Of a stretch of 64,000 nucleotides of DNA, positions 8,472-16,552 are shown one piece after another. Below the pieces are notes generated by a model. It was not told the origin of the DNA and did no database searches. It was given only the letters and a program-made list of their open reading frames with translations. Source of the stretch: Hyphomicrobiales bacterium (GTDB taxonomy: Bacteria > Pseudomonadota > Alphaproteobacteria > Rhizobiales > Rhizobiaceae); NCBI GenBank assembly GCA_900466605.1, contig UBMU01000014.1, positions 1 through 64,000 on the forward strand, in the 5' to 3' direction. How positions within the stretch are numbered: the first letter of the stretch is position 1; each line of letters begins with the position of its first letter. The translations under genes and the position numbers were made by a program.

Positions 8472-9199
8472 ACGAGATCCGGCCTGCCGTCTCGAGCAAC
8501 GATCTTCGTCTCGGGTGAGCCGATAATGACGCAGGTCGCCATATCCGCGTTCGCTACATTGGCATCAGCAAGCCGCTGGACGGTGATTTTCTCATCATGT
8601 CGTCCCGCTGCCCTTCCGAAAATGACCGGCGTCGTCGCAGGCAATAAGGTACGCAGCAATTCAAACGCCTTGCCAAGCTGCCACGGCCGAGCCTTGCTTA
8701 TCGGATTGTAGAGGGCAATCACAAAACCTGCCCTAGCCGCCAACTCGAGGCGATTTTCTATTATATTCCAAGGCTTTAGGTTGTCAGATAGGGAGATGGC
8801 ACAAAAGTCGTGGCCAAGCGGCGCTCCAACGCGGGCCGCCACCGCAAGCATTGCGGTAATCCCCGGCAACACTGTCAAATCGATGGTGCGCCATTCGTCG
8901 GGTCCATCGTCGACGGCCTCGCAGATGGCAGCCGCCATGGCGAAAACGCCCGGATCACCCCCTGACACGACGCAAACGGTTGCGCCTGTTGCGGCCGCCC
9001 GGAGTGCAGCGGACGCCCGATCGAGCTCTTCGCGATTGTCAGATACCTGTTTGCGCTGATCGGATCTGAGGTCCAACCTGTCGAGATAGGGACCGTAGCC
9101 GTAGAAATCCGTCGCCTCGCGAACTGCAGCGCGCGTTTGCGGCGTCATCTGTTCCGGGTTCCCCGGGCCGGTGCCGATCACGAAAAGCTTGCCTGTCAT
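8435..9199 (-). CDS. cobJ: Precorrin-3B C17-methyltransferase
   Basis: A 254-residue precorrin methyltransferase that makes precorrin-4 by C17 methylation with ring contraction. Typical stretches are KLFVIGTGPGNPEQMTPQT, GYGPYLDRL, VVSGGDPGVFAMAAA, VLPGITAMLAVAARVGAPLGHDFCAISLSD and ALYNPISKARPWQL. The ATG at 9199 overlaps the cobI TGA (TGATG arrangement), indicating translational coupling. A GTG one codon upstream (9202) is an alternative. The 3' end overlaps convergent cobK by 37 nt. Confidence 0.94.
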   Translation of the reverse strand: MTGKLFVIGTGPGNPEQMTPQTRAAVREATDFYGYGPYLDRLDLRSDQRKQVSDNREELDRASAALRAAATGATVCVVSGGDPGVFAMAAAICEAVDDGPDEWRTIDLTVLPGITAMLAVAARVGAPLGHDFCAISLSDNLKPWNIIENRLELAARAGFVIALYNPISKARPWQLGKAFELLRTLLPATTPVIFGRAAGRHDEKITVQRLADANVANADMATCVIIGSPETKIVARDGRPDLVYTPRFIAGGKN

Positions 9200-9927
9200 C
9201 ACCGGGTCTCCCAGCCTGGCACCAGCACCAGTGAAAAGTATGGAGCATCGCCATCGGGTCGCTCTATAAGCTTTGTCATAGCTGCGTTGGCCATCGTTCC
9301 GCGCTCCACGTAGACAGCCTCAGCGAGACGACCCGATGCCTGTAGCGCACGGCGGATCTTGGGTAGGTTTCTCCCCACCTTCATGATCACTGCGGCTTGG
9401 GTATCCGCTAGCCTGCGCTGCAGTTCGACTTCGCTCATTGTCCCCGGCAATACCGAAAGCACATCGTCTCCCTGGACGATCGGTATACCGGCAAGCGACC
9501 AGCAGCCAGACATGGCGCTAATGCCCGGAATGACTTCGGTCGGATAGAGGTTCGCCAACCGGACATGCAGATGCATATAAGAGCCGTAAAAAAGTGGGTC
9601 GCCTTCACTAAGGACTGCAACGGTTCGGCCACTTTCGAGGTGGGCGGCGATCGCGTTGGCCGACTGTTCGTAAAAACCGGTGATCTGGCTGCGGTAGGCT
9701 TCCTCAGTCTTCTCGATCTCGGTTGTCACGGGATAGTAAAGCGGAAGCAAAGTCTTGTCGCCATTCAACAGATGCTCGACAATTGCCCTGGCGTTGCCGC
9801 CCCTGCCCTGCTTGGCAAAATATGCAACGACGTGTGCAGCTTCGATCGCCTTGACGGCTTTTATAGTCAAGAGTTCTGGATCGCCGGGGCCCGTTCCGAC
9901 GCCAATGAGACGGCCAGGCTGGATCAT
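9199..9927 (-). CDS. cobI: Precorrin-2 C20-methyltransferase
   Basis: A 242-residue methyltransferase that forms precorrin-3A by C20 methylation of precorrin-2. It begins GRLIGVGTGPGDPELLTIKA and includes VAVLSEGDPLFYGSYMHLH, VIPGISAMSGCWSLAGIPIVQGDD and AVIMKVGRNLPKIRRAL, the CobI/CbiL signatures. The ATG at 9927 overlaps the cobH TGA by four bases (ATGA), so it is coupled to cobH. Confidence 0.95.
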   Translation of the reverse strand: MIQPGRLIGVGTGPGDPELLTIKAVKAIEAAHVVAYFAKQGRGGNARAIVEHLLNGDKTLLPLYYPVTTEIEKTEEAYRSQITGFYEQSANAIAAHLESGRTVAVLSEGDPLFYGSYMHLHVRLANLYPTEVIPGISAMSGCWSLAGIPIVQGDDVLSVLPGTMSEVELQRRLADTQAAVIMKVGRNLPKIRRALQASGRLAEAVYVERGTMANAAMTKLIERPDGDAPYFSLVLVPGWETR

Positions 9928-10556
9928 AGACCTGGCCTCGCTAGAGCATTGACGGCAGCTGCCGTCATCGCGCTACCGCCGAGGCGACCTCGAACGATTG
10001 CAAATGGTATACCGTAGGAGTTTTCTGCAAGCGCATCCTTCGATTCAGCGGCACCTACAAAGCCGACGGGCATGCCGATGATCGCAGCTGGTTTTGGTGC
10101 GCCATCGCGCACCAGCTCAAGAAGATGAAAAAGGGCTGTCGGCGCATTCCCAATGGCGACGACGCTGCCGGCTAACCGTTCGAGCCACAGATGCAGCGCT
10201 GCCGCGGATCGAGTGTTGCCGGTCTGAGTGGCGAGCTCGGCCGTGCGCGGATCGCGCAACGTGCACAGCACATCGTTGCTTGCGGGCAGGCGGTTACGAG
10301 TGACGCCATGAGCCACCATCTCTGCATCGCAAAAGATCGGCGCTCCGTCGTGAAGCGCTGCGCGTGCCGCGTTGACGAAGCCTGGTGAGAACACAAAATC
10401 CTCGGCCGCTTGCACGAGCCCACATGCATGGATCATGCGAACGGCAATATCTGCTTCCTGCGCGGAAAACCGTGAAAGGTCGGCTTCGCTGCGAATGATT
10501 GCGAAAGACCGCTCGTAGATGGCGTCCCCGCTATGAATGTAGTCGTAGTCTTGCAT
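9924..10556 (-). CDS. cobH: Precorrin-8X methylmutase
   Basis: A 210-residue CobH/CbiC enzyme that moves the C11 methyl to C12, giving hydrogenobyrinic acid. Visible are YERSFAIIRSEADL, AVRMIHACGLVQAAEDF (the catalytic-histidine region, H43 in my count), IFCDAEMVAHGVTR, IGNAPTALFHLLELV and IGMPVGFVGAAESKDAL. The start is 2 nt after the cobG stop, and the stop overlaps the cobI start. Confidence 0.96.
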   Translation of the reverse strand: MQDYDYIHSGDAIYERSFAIIRSEADLSRFSAQEADIAVRMIHACGLVQAAEDFVFSPGFVNAARAALHDGAPIFCDAEMVAHGVTRNRLPASNDVLCTLRDPRTAELATQTGNTRSAAALHLWLERLAGSVVAIGNAPTALFHLLELVRDGAPKPAAIIGMPVGFVGAAESKDALAENSYGIPFAIVRGRLGGSAMTAAAVNALARPGL

Positions 10557-10558
10557 TC

Positions 10559-11935
10559 CTATTCCTGTCGCAACGCCCTTGTGACGATCGATCTGCCGAC
10601 CCGCCTAAGACAGGCAGTAGCCGATTCGCCAGCTAGTCTTTCGGTTCTGATGAGGCGAGCGAGTTTCTCTATAGCGGATTCGATGTCGCCGCCAGCAATC
10701 TGTGCATCAGGAGCATCAACGGGTGTCCCATCGAGGATCAATCGGTAGCCATCCGGGGATCCGACGAGTGTGAGCGCACGTCGCTGATATGCACATCCTT
10801 TGCTGCAGCCGGAGAGGTGAACGATCATGGAACCATCCAAAAGTTCGTTTGCGGTTTCGACCACAGTTTCTGCAAGCGTCTTGGTATTGTAGTGGCCTGA
10901 AGCGCAAGCACCGGCCCCGGCGCAGGCAACAACATGCGCCGACGGGTCCTGATCGTTCGGTGATAAGCCGTAGTTTGAAGCTAATTCCAAAATAGCAGGT
11001 GCCGATCGAGCTGGAAGTCCGGTCAACAGCAAAGTACGTCCAGGACCCAGCCTGACTTGCGTCGCGCCAAGAGCTTTTGCCAGCCCAAGGAACGCCGTGA
11101 TGCTGTTGGCGCGCATTTGACCGAAGCGAGGTCTCAGACTGGCGACGGCAGTGCCATCATCAAGGGTGAGGGTGCCGATCAAATGCACTTCATCGGGCAC
11201 GGCCGCGAGGTTCAGCGCGGCCATGGAAGGGAAAGCAGCTCGCAGGCGGCTGAGATCCAGGTCGCGGCAACGCTTGTGGCGCCCGAGGGATAGGAGCATT
11301 TTGAGTAGATCGCCAACGCATTGAACTGCTTCATCGGCGCTTCCGATAACCACGGGAAGCGCCCTTCGCCCGTCGCCATTGATCGCGACCTGCCAAATGC
11401 CCGGTGAAACGGCAACCACCCTGATATCACCGCTAATCGATGCGAGTCCGTGGCTGCCTCCGCCATCGATCAGGATCGAAAGTTTAGGGGCCAAAAGGGG
11501 CGAATAAAACTCACTGGCGAGCGTCTCACGAAGCAGGACCTCGATCTCCGCCGGGTTGCCGATCTCGCCCGGTGCGACGCCGTGAAGCGGCGATAGCTCA
11601 ATGGAGGGCCCATCGGGCACCGAGATTCCGACAGCGTCGAGTTCGCTTGCCAGTTGCGAGACGCTGTGTTTTTCCAAGCCGCGAATCTGGAGACTACCGC
11701 GAGCAGTGATTTCCAAAACTCCATTTCCGTGGCGCTCAGTTGCAGCAGCCAAGTGCATGAATTGCTCGATCGAGAACAGACCTGCGGCTGGGCGAAGCCG
11801 AGCCAGCAGCCCATCGCCGGTCTGCATCGGTTCAAGGAGGGTAGGACAGGCACCGCGACGAAGTGCGGGCGAGGGCGCATCAACGTCGCCACCATCCGCC
11901 AGTTTTTGTGACATCATTCCGGTTCCCATGACCAT
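10559..11935 (-). CDS. cobG: Precorrin-3B synthase (sulfite-reductase-like)
   Basis: A 458-residue member of the nitrite/sulfite reductase hemoprotein family. It contains two ferredoxin-like repeats and a C-terminal cluster-binding set: CAGAGACASGHYNTK and SGCSKGCAYQ supply the cysteines for the [4Fe-4S] centre. CobG hydroxylates precorrin-3A at C20 with O2 and forms a lactone, which is the hallmark of the aerobic pathway. Start is uncertain: ATG codons at 11935, 11929, 11917 and 11914 are all in frame, none with a strong ribosome-binding site. The reported start is the longest. It follows cobF with a 42-nt gap. Confidence 0.93.
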   Translation of the reverse strand: MVMGTGMMSQKLADGGDVDAPSPALRRGACPTLLEPMQTGDGLLARLRPAAGLFSIEQFMHLAAATERHGNGVLEITARGSLQIRGLEKHSVSQLASELDAVGISVPDGPSIELSPLHGVAPGEIGNPAEIEVLLRETLASEFYSPLLAPKLSILIDGGGSHGLASISGDIRVVAVSPGIWQVAINGDGRRALPVVIGSADEAVQCVGDLLKMLLSLGRHKRCRDLDLSRLRAAFPSMAALNLAAVPDEVHLIGTLTLDDGTAVASLRPRFGQMRANSITAFLGLAKALGATQVRLGPGRTLLLTGLPARSAPAILELASNYGLSPNDQDPSAHVVACAGAGACASGHYNTKTLAETVVETANELLDGSMIVHLSGCSKGCAYQRRALTLVGSPDGYRLILDGTPVDAPDAQIAGGDIESAIEKLARLIRTERLAGESATACLRRVGRSIVTRALRQE

Positions 11936-11977
11936 TTCTTATTTACGAGTTGGCCGGCGAAAAAACCATGATCCGGA

Positions 11978-12745
11978 TCAAAGATCATCGAAGTCGTGCC
12001 CCTTGCGCAGGAGGTAAATGTCCATGATCCAGCCGTGGCGCTGGCGGGCTTGCGCACGGGCTTTTATAATCTCATCTGCAACATCGTCCAAGCGACCAGC
12101 ACATGTGATCTCCTCCGGCGTTCCAAGGTAGGCGCCCCAGAAGATTTCCACCTCCGGGTCGCCGACCTTCGAAAATGCCAGGTCGCCATCCAGCATGACG
12201 ACCGTGTTTTGTGTGTGATAGCCCTGTTCGAGCAGACGCCTGCCGGTGGTGATTTCTATTGGCTTGCCGACAAGGTTGATGGGAATGCGATGGCTGGCTG
12301 CAAGTGCCTGCACGCTGGTGATGCCGGGAATGACGCTGAATTCGAAGCCAATCGAGCCTAGCTTCTGGGCACGCTCCAAAATACGAATTGTGCTGTCATA
12401 GAGGCTGGGGTCTCCCCAGACCAAGAATGCTCCTTCGCCGGCAGGGGGCAGGTTCGCAATCAGCCCCACATAGATCTCGGCGATCGAGGCATGCCATTCA
12501 TCGACGCTTTGCAGGTAGGTCCGATCGGCAGTTACGCGCCTTGGGACAGCAAATTCAACGATCTTGGTGCTGTGATTTGCGATATAGCGGTTGCAGATTT
12601 CACGCCGCACTGCTGCTAGACTGTCCTTCTCTGCGCCTTTGGTCGGAATGAAGATCGCGTCGGCGGCGTTCATCGCGTTTATGGCCTGGATGGTTAGATG
12701 CTCGGGATTTCCCGTTCCGATGCCGATGATCTGGATATGAGGCAC
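11978..12745 (-). CDS. cobF: Precorrin-6A synthase (deacetylating)
   Basis: A 255-residue CobF-type methyltransferase, which methylates C1 of precorrin-5 and releases acetate. It begins with a GTG start at 12745 (PHIQIIGIGTGNPEHLTIQA), preceded by AAGGAAG. FLVWGDPSLYDSTIRILE, SVIPGITSVQALAASHRIPIN and VVMLDGDLAF are typical. It is the first gene of the minus-strand cob block. CobF exists only in the aerobic pathway, which agrees with cobG. The upstream region is shared with repA and contains a 24-bp palindrome. I see no B12-box-like sequence there. Confidence 0.94.
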   Translation of the reverse strand: MPHIQIIGIGTGNPEHLTIQAINAMNAADAIFIPTKGAEKDSLAAVRREICNRYIANHSTKIVEFAVPRRVTADRTYLQSVDEWHASIAEIYVGLIANLPPAGEGAFLVWGDPSLYDSTIRILERAQKLGSIGFEFSVIPGITSVQALAASHRIPINLVGKPIEITTGRRLLEQGYHTQNTVVMLDGDLAFSKVGDPEVEIFWGAYLGTPEEITCAGRLDDVADEIIKARAQARQRHGWIMDIYLLRKGHDFDDL

Positions 12746-12809
12746 GCCGTCTTCCTTTGTTCGTCCTGTTCGTTTCTGGCGTAGCAGGGCGCTTTCCGCA
12801 AGACCGCAA

Positions 12810-12833
12810 CAGAGTTGGCCGCGGCCAACTCTG
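12810..12833. promoter_or_regulatory. 24-bp perfect palindrome, probable parS-type site upstream of repA
   Basis: The core GTTGGCCGCGGCCAAC (12814-12829) is extended to a perfect 24-bp palindrome by four more complementary bases on each side. It fits the GTTN2C...GN2AAC pattern described for RepB-binding parS sites of rhizobial repABC replicons. It lies between divergent cobF (start 12745) and repA (start 12942). The identical 16-bp core occurs again inside repB. RepB binding is inference. Confidence 0.75.
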
Positions 12834-12889
12834 CAAGCGAGTTGCCCCTCCGTTCTTGTCGAGAATCGCGAATCATGGCATCTTTGATA

Positions 12890-12920
12890 CGCTTTTTAGC
12901 GCGATGTTGATAAAAAAGCG
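12890..12920. promoter_or_regulatory. Inverted repeat just upstream of repA
   Basis: CGCTTTTT (12890-12897) and AAAAAGCG (12913-12920) are perfect 8-bp arms around 15 nt, ending 21 nt before the repA start. Its position suits an operator for RepA/RepB autoregulation, as known for repABC operons, but that is inference. Confidence 0.4.
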
Positions 12921-12941
12921 CATTGATAGGGATCGAGTGTT

Positions 12942-14138
12942 TTGGACAACATTAGCGTATCGACGACGGATGTCCGCATCGAGCGGCACGCCAGTCAACT
13001 CTCTCGTCAGCTGAAGCTTCTACGCGAAAAACTGTTTCCGCCTTTGTCGCAGAAGACGTTGCGCACGTTTACCTCCGGGGAAGCAGCGCAGATGATCGGC
13101 GTTTCCGACGGATACCTTCGTCAGCTTTCTCTGGACGGCAAGGGACCACAGCCAGACGTTGCCATAAATGGTCGGCGTTCCTACACGCTCGGCCAGATCA
13201 ACGAGTTGCGCCAGCATATGGCGCGCGTCAAGCCGAAGGACGCGCTGTCTTATCTCCCTTGGCGCCGGTCAGGCGAAAAGCTTCAGACGGTCGCCGTAAC
13301 AAATTTCAAGGGCGGCTCGGCGAAAACCACAACATCGCTCTACCTTGCTCAGTATCTGGCGCTCAATGGCTATCGCGTATTGGCAATTGACCTCGATCCT
13401 CAGGCGTCGTTGTCTTCCATGCTAGGAGTCCAGCCGGAGTTCGATCTTGGCGATGGCGACACACTTTACGGTGCGATCCGCTATGACGAAGGTAGGCGTT
13501 CGTTGAAGGACGTGGTACGCAAGACCTATTTCGACGGTCTAGACCTCGTGCCGGGAAACCTCGAACTCATGGAGTTTGAACACGAGACCCCACGAGCCCT
13601 GAACGACCGTCAGCGGACAGGAGAGGTGTTCTTTCGGCGAGTCGGCGTTGCTATTTCCGAGGTCGAGGCCAACTATGATATTGTTGTCATCGATTGCCCT
13701 CCGCAGCTCGGCTATTTGACGCTCGGTGCCGTCTGCGCTGCGACCTCGCTGCTGATTACTGTTCATCCGCAGATGGTTGACGTGGCGTCGATGTCGCAGT
13801 TCCTTCTGATGACATCAGATTTGCTGTCCGTCGTTCGAAAGGCGGGTGGTGATCTGAAGCATGATTTCATTAAATACGTTGTGACACGCCACGAGCCGTT
13901 CGACGCTCCGCAGTCGCAAATTGTTGCCCTCTTGCGCAACCTATTCAGTGACGATGTGCTGACGGCGACCATTCTCAAGTCCACGGCGATTGCCGATGCC
14001 GGGCTGACCAAACAGTCGCTCTATGAGATCGAGCGGGGTCAGGTAAGGCGCTCGACATATGACCGTGCGCTGGAGTCGGTAAACGCCGCGAACGGTGAGG
14101 TGCTGGCGGGAATTCACAAGGCGTGGGGCCGGAAATGA
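12942..14138 (+). CDS. repA: Plasmid partitioning protein RepA (ParA-family ATPase)
   Basis: A 398-residue ParA/Soj-type ATPase of the RepABC family. An N-terminal helix-turn-helix segment (about residues 44-95, SGEAAQMIGVSDGYLRQL) is followed by the deviant Walker A KGGSAKTT (about 123-130), LAIDLDPQASLSSMLG, and VVIDCPPQLGYLTLGAV (Walker B region). RepA moves plasmid copies apart and, with RepB, represses its own operon. The reading frame starts at a TTG at 12942; the first in-frame ATG is some 50 codons later, inside the conserved region, so TTG is likely. The stop overlaps the repB start (ATGA). Confidence 0.92.
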   Translation: MDNISVSTTDVRIERHASQLSRQLKLLREKLFPPLSQKTLRTFTSGEAAQMIGVSDGYLRQLSLDGKGPQPDVAINGRRSYTLGQINELRQHMARVKPKDALSYLPWRRSGEKLQTVAVTNFKGGSAKTTTSLYLAQYLALNGYRVLAIDLDPQASLSSMLGVQPEFDLGDGDTLYGAIRYDEGRRSLKDVVRKTYFDGLDLVPGNLELMEFEHETPRALNDRQRTGEVFFRRVGVAISEVEANYDIVVIDCPPQLGYLTLGAVCAATSLLITVHPQMVDVASMSQFLLMTSDLLSVVRKAGGDLKHDFIKYVVTRHEPFDAPQSQIVALLRNLFSDDVLTATILKSTAIADAGLTKQSLYEIERGQVRRSTYDRALESVNAANGEVLAGIHKAWGRK

Positions 14139-15118
14139 GCAGACGGGATCGGTTGAAGGGGTTGTTTGACGACACTGCGCAGGAGTTGGCCGCGGCCAAC
14201 CTCGAGGAGGAAGCGTCGGCGCGCGGCCCGGCCGGTCCGGTGCGTTCGATGGCGCTAACGCTTGGACGGATGGAGGAGGAAAGCCGGGCGATGCAGGAGG
14301 CGCTCTTGTCTGGCGAGCGCGTTGTCGAACTCGACCCCGAGCTAATCGACATGTCCTTCGTAAGAGACAGGCTGGCAGAAATGCCGAACGAACTTGCCGA
14401 TGAGCTCGTCCAGTCGATAGAGCAGAGCGGGCAGGAAGTGCCAATTCTCGTGCGGCCGCATCCTGACGATGGCCAACGCTATCAGGTAGTATACGGTCAC
14501 CGTCGACTTCAGGCGCTGCGGCTGCTTGGACGAAAGGTACAGGCAATCATCCGTAAGCTCGACGACATCGACGTCGTCATTGCACAAGGCATCGAGAACT
14601 CCGCAAGGCGCAACCTGTCTTACATCGAACGAGCCGTTTTCGCCTTCAATCTCGAGAGCAAGGGGTTCGACCGCCCCGTTATTATGAAAGCCCTTTCGAC
14701 CGACAAGACGGAGTTGTCGAAACTTATCTCGGTTGCCAAGGCGATCCCCATGGATGTGATTGCTGCAATCGGTGCGGCGCCAGCCGCTGGGCGCCGCAAA
14801 TGGATTGCGCTCGCGCAAAACTGGTCCGGCGAGACAAGCTCGAGGCTGCGAGGATTGATCACTTCGGAGGGCTTCATCAATCAGGAAAGTGATCGTCGCT
14901 TCGACCTCGTGATCGCCGAATTGGCAAGGAAACCACCAAAGCAGGAAATGAACGAATATGACTGGACGCCGAAGCGAGCCGGCAACATCAAAGGCCGAAT
15001 CCGAAGCGCTGGTGATTCATTCACGATCGCGTTGAAGACCGGAGATGCTGCTGACTTTGGCGACTATATCTCGCGCCGCCTCGATGAACTCTATGACGCA
15101 TTCAAGGCCTCAAAGTAG
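14135..15118 (+). CDS. repB: Plasmid partitioning protein RepB (ParB family)
   Basis: A 327-residue centromere-binding protein. The N-terminus MSRRDRLKGLFD is typical of rhizobial RepB. The ParB/Sulfiredoxin-like domain has EQSGQEVPILVRPHP and YQVVYGHRRLQALRLLG, followed by the helix-turn-helix region NLSYIERAVFAFNLESKGF...TDKTELSKLISVAK. It binds parS and recruits RepA. The ATG at 14135 overlaps the repA stop by four bases, so expression is coupled; an in-frame GTG at 14123 is less likely. A copy of the 16-bp palindrome lies inside its 5' end. Where repC would follow in a repABC replicon there is instead a DUF1612 gene. Confidence 0.92.
   Translation: MSRRDRLKGLFDDTAQELAAANLEEEASARGPAGPVRSMALTLGRMEEESRAMQEALLSGERVVELDPELIDMSFVRDRLAEMPNELADELVQSIEQSGQEVPILVRPHPDDGQRYQVVYGHRRLQALRLLGRKVQAIIRKLDDIDVVIAQGIENSARRNLSYIERAVFAFNLESKGFDRPVIMKALSTDKTELSKLISVAKAIPMDVIAAIGAAPAAGRRKWIALAQNWSGETSSRLRGLITSEGFINQESDRRFDLVIAELARKPPKQEMNEYDWTPKRAGNIKGRIRSAGDSFTIALKTGDAADFGDYISRRLDELYDAFKASK
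14185..14200. promoter_or_regulatory. Second parS-like 16-bp palindrome inside repB
   Basis: GTTGGCCGCGGCCAAC is identical to the core of the palindrome at 12810-12833 and lies in codons 17-22 of repB, encoding part of ELAAANL. In frame with coding sequence, yet perfectly palindromic. A second RepB-binding site is inferred. Confidence 0.65.
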
Positions 15119-15284
15119 CGCGCATACACCGGGGGCAGCGTTTGGAACATACCGAACGTCAGCCATATGTTGCCTGGGGGAATGTCTGCATTTAAGCGTT
15201 TGAATACGTGCGAAAGCCATGTCATACATGACGGAAGTTAAGTATGATTTGGGTTCCGTTGTAGAAAAATTGAAATAGCTAACA

Positions 15285-16418
15285 ATGCGGTATGAAATTG
15301 ACAGTCCATTATTACTAAGCCTTCTGCCGGCCATTGTTCAGGCCGAGGATGGGCTGGCGAGACTGGATGAACGGGCCGCCCGCGCAACGGTTGCGGACGG
15401 GTTTGCGGAGCGCCGTCATTTCTTCGACGCAGTCGGGGCTTTGTGGGTGGCGGGGGAACTGGTTCATGTCGAGGATCTCGTTCTGCATGACGCGCACATG
15501 GATACGCGCTCCCCAAGCCACGAGTTGACAATTGCCCACTCGATCCTGCGGAGCCGGAGGCGTATCTGGTTTGCAGCGCCGGAGTGGGCTCTGAGCCCGC
15601 CAGGACTTACGGTGCTCGCCGGCGGTATTGAAGGGGAGGGCGACGGCCCCAAGGTCAAAGATACCAGTTCCTTGATCGACGATGACGCTGAAGATGAGCG
15701 AGATGCGCTTCTCTCCGCTGAGCTGGCCGAGATCGACGCCATCCTGGAGCGCTCCCAGCGGCTGTTGGATAGCCACCAAAATCCCGGCACGCCAGAGCCG
15801 AACGAAACCTCCGAGCGTGCCACCGAAAAGCGCAGTGACGACCCTCTCGGCCTCTTTGATGACGAGGAGTGGGACGAGGTGGCGCGGCTTCGGGCATGGC
15901 GAAAGACGCTAGTTATCGCTGACGCTCTACCGGCAACGCTCGGAGCAGCTCTGATATTCGACGCGTGGGAAAGGATCGAGCCGCTGCGTCGCCAGCATTG
16001 GCTTGGCGGTCTGCTCGTTGCAAGCTATCTGCGCGCGCGCGGCAAAGTCACATCCCACCTTTTTGCCTTCAATGCGGGTTTAAAGACGATACGCCACGAG
16101 CGGCGACGTGCGCGCGATCGGCTGACGCGACTTCAGGCTTTTCTCGAAGCGATGGCTGAGAGCGCTGTCGCCGGTCTGAAGGAAATGGATCGTCTTTCTC
16201 TGGCGCGAACACAAATGGAAATCCGCTTCAAGGATCGCCGGTCAAACAGCAGCCTGCCACACCTTGCAGACTTTGTGTTATCGAGACCGATGGTCTCGTC
16301 GGCAATGGTGGCCCGCGAGTTGCGGGTGACCAGCCGCGGCGCGCTCAATCTTCTCAACGATATCGGTATCCGCGAGATCACCGGGCGAGGGCGCTACCGC
16401 GCTTGGGGTATCATCTGA
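15285..16418 (+). CDS. DUF1612 / RHE_PE00001-type protein with C-terminal helix-turn-helix
   Basis: A 377-residue protein resembling the rhizobial DUF1612 family (RHE_PE00001-like), often found next to repAB genes; recognition is by recall of the family. N-terminal block: LARLDERAARATVADGFAERRHFFDA...GELVHVEDLVLHDA. The middle (about 130-190) is acidic and low in complexity. The C-terminal block (about 330-377) contains SSAMVARELRVTSRGALNLLNDIGIREITGRGRYRAWGI, a winged-helix DNA-binding motif like those of Fic/DUF4172-type regulators. It is not RepC. Start is an ATG at 15285, 166 nt after repB. Function unknown; plasmid-linked DNA binding is inferred. A strong terminator follows. Confidence 0.8.
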   Translation: MRYEIDSPLLLSLLPAIVQAEDGLARLDERAARATVADGFAERRHFFDAVGALWVAGELVHVEDLVLHDAHMDTRSPSHELTIAHSILRSRRRIWFAAPEWALSPPGLTVLAGGIEGEGDGPKVKDTSSLIDDDAEDERDALLSAELAEIDAILERSQRLLDSHQNPGTPEPNETSERATEKRSDDPLGLFDDEEWDEVARLRAWRKTLVIADALPATLGAALIFDAWERIEPLRRQHWLGGLLVASYLRARGKVTSHLFAFNAGLKTIRHERRRARDRLTRLQAFLEAMAESAVAGLKEMDRLSLARTQMEIRFKDRRSNSSLPHLADFVLSRPMVSSAMVARELRVTSRGALNLLNDIGIREITGRGRYRAWGII

Positions 16419-16433
16419 GCTGAAGACAAAACA

Positions 16434-16462
16434 AAGCGGCCGGGCGTTAAACCCGGCCGCTT
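16434..16462. terminator. Bidirectional rho-independent terminator
   Basis: AAGCGGCCGGG pairs with CCCGGCCGCTT: an 11-bp perfect stem with a 7-nt loop. The plus strand is followed by CTCTTT and the minus strand by TGTTTTGTC. It lies 15 nt after the DUF1612 stop and 90 nt beyond the stop of the convergent Bax-inhibitor-like gene, so it can end both transcripts. Confidence 0.88.
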
Positions 16463-16552
16463 CTCTTTGGGTGAGCACCCGATCCGTACATCCTGTCACA
16501 GATTTCGGACCGGGCGCCCTAGCGCTTCCATTGCCCCCAGAAGCGCTTAGCT

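Noticed and set aside
15119..15284. A counter-transcribed RNA (incA type) in the repB-downstream gap, as in repABC
   Set aside because: No strong terminator-like hairpin or clear antisense promoter is visible, and the following gene is not repC.
15285..16418. Calling the gene after repB repC
   Set aside because: The protein lacks RepC features and resembles the DUF1612 (RHE_PE00001-type) family with a C-terminal winged helix.
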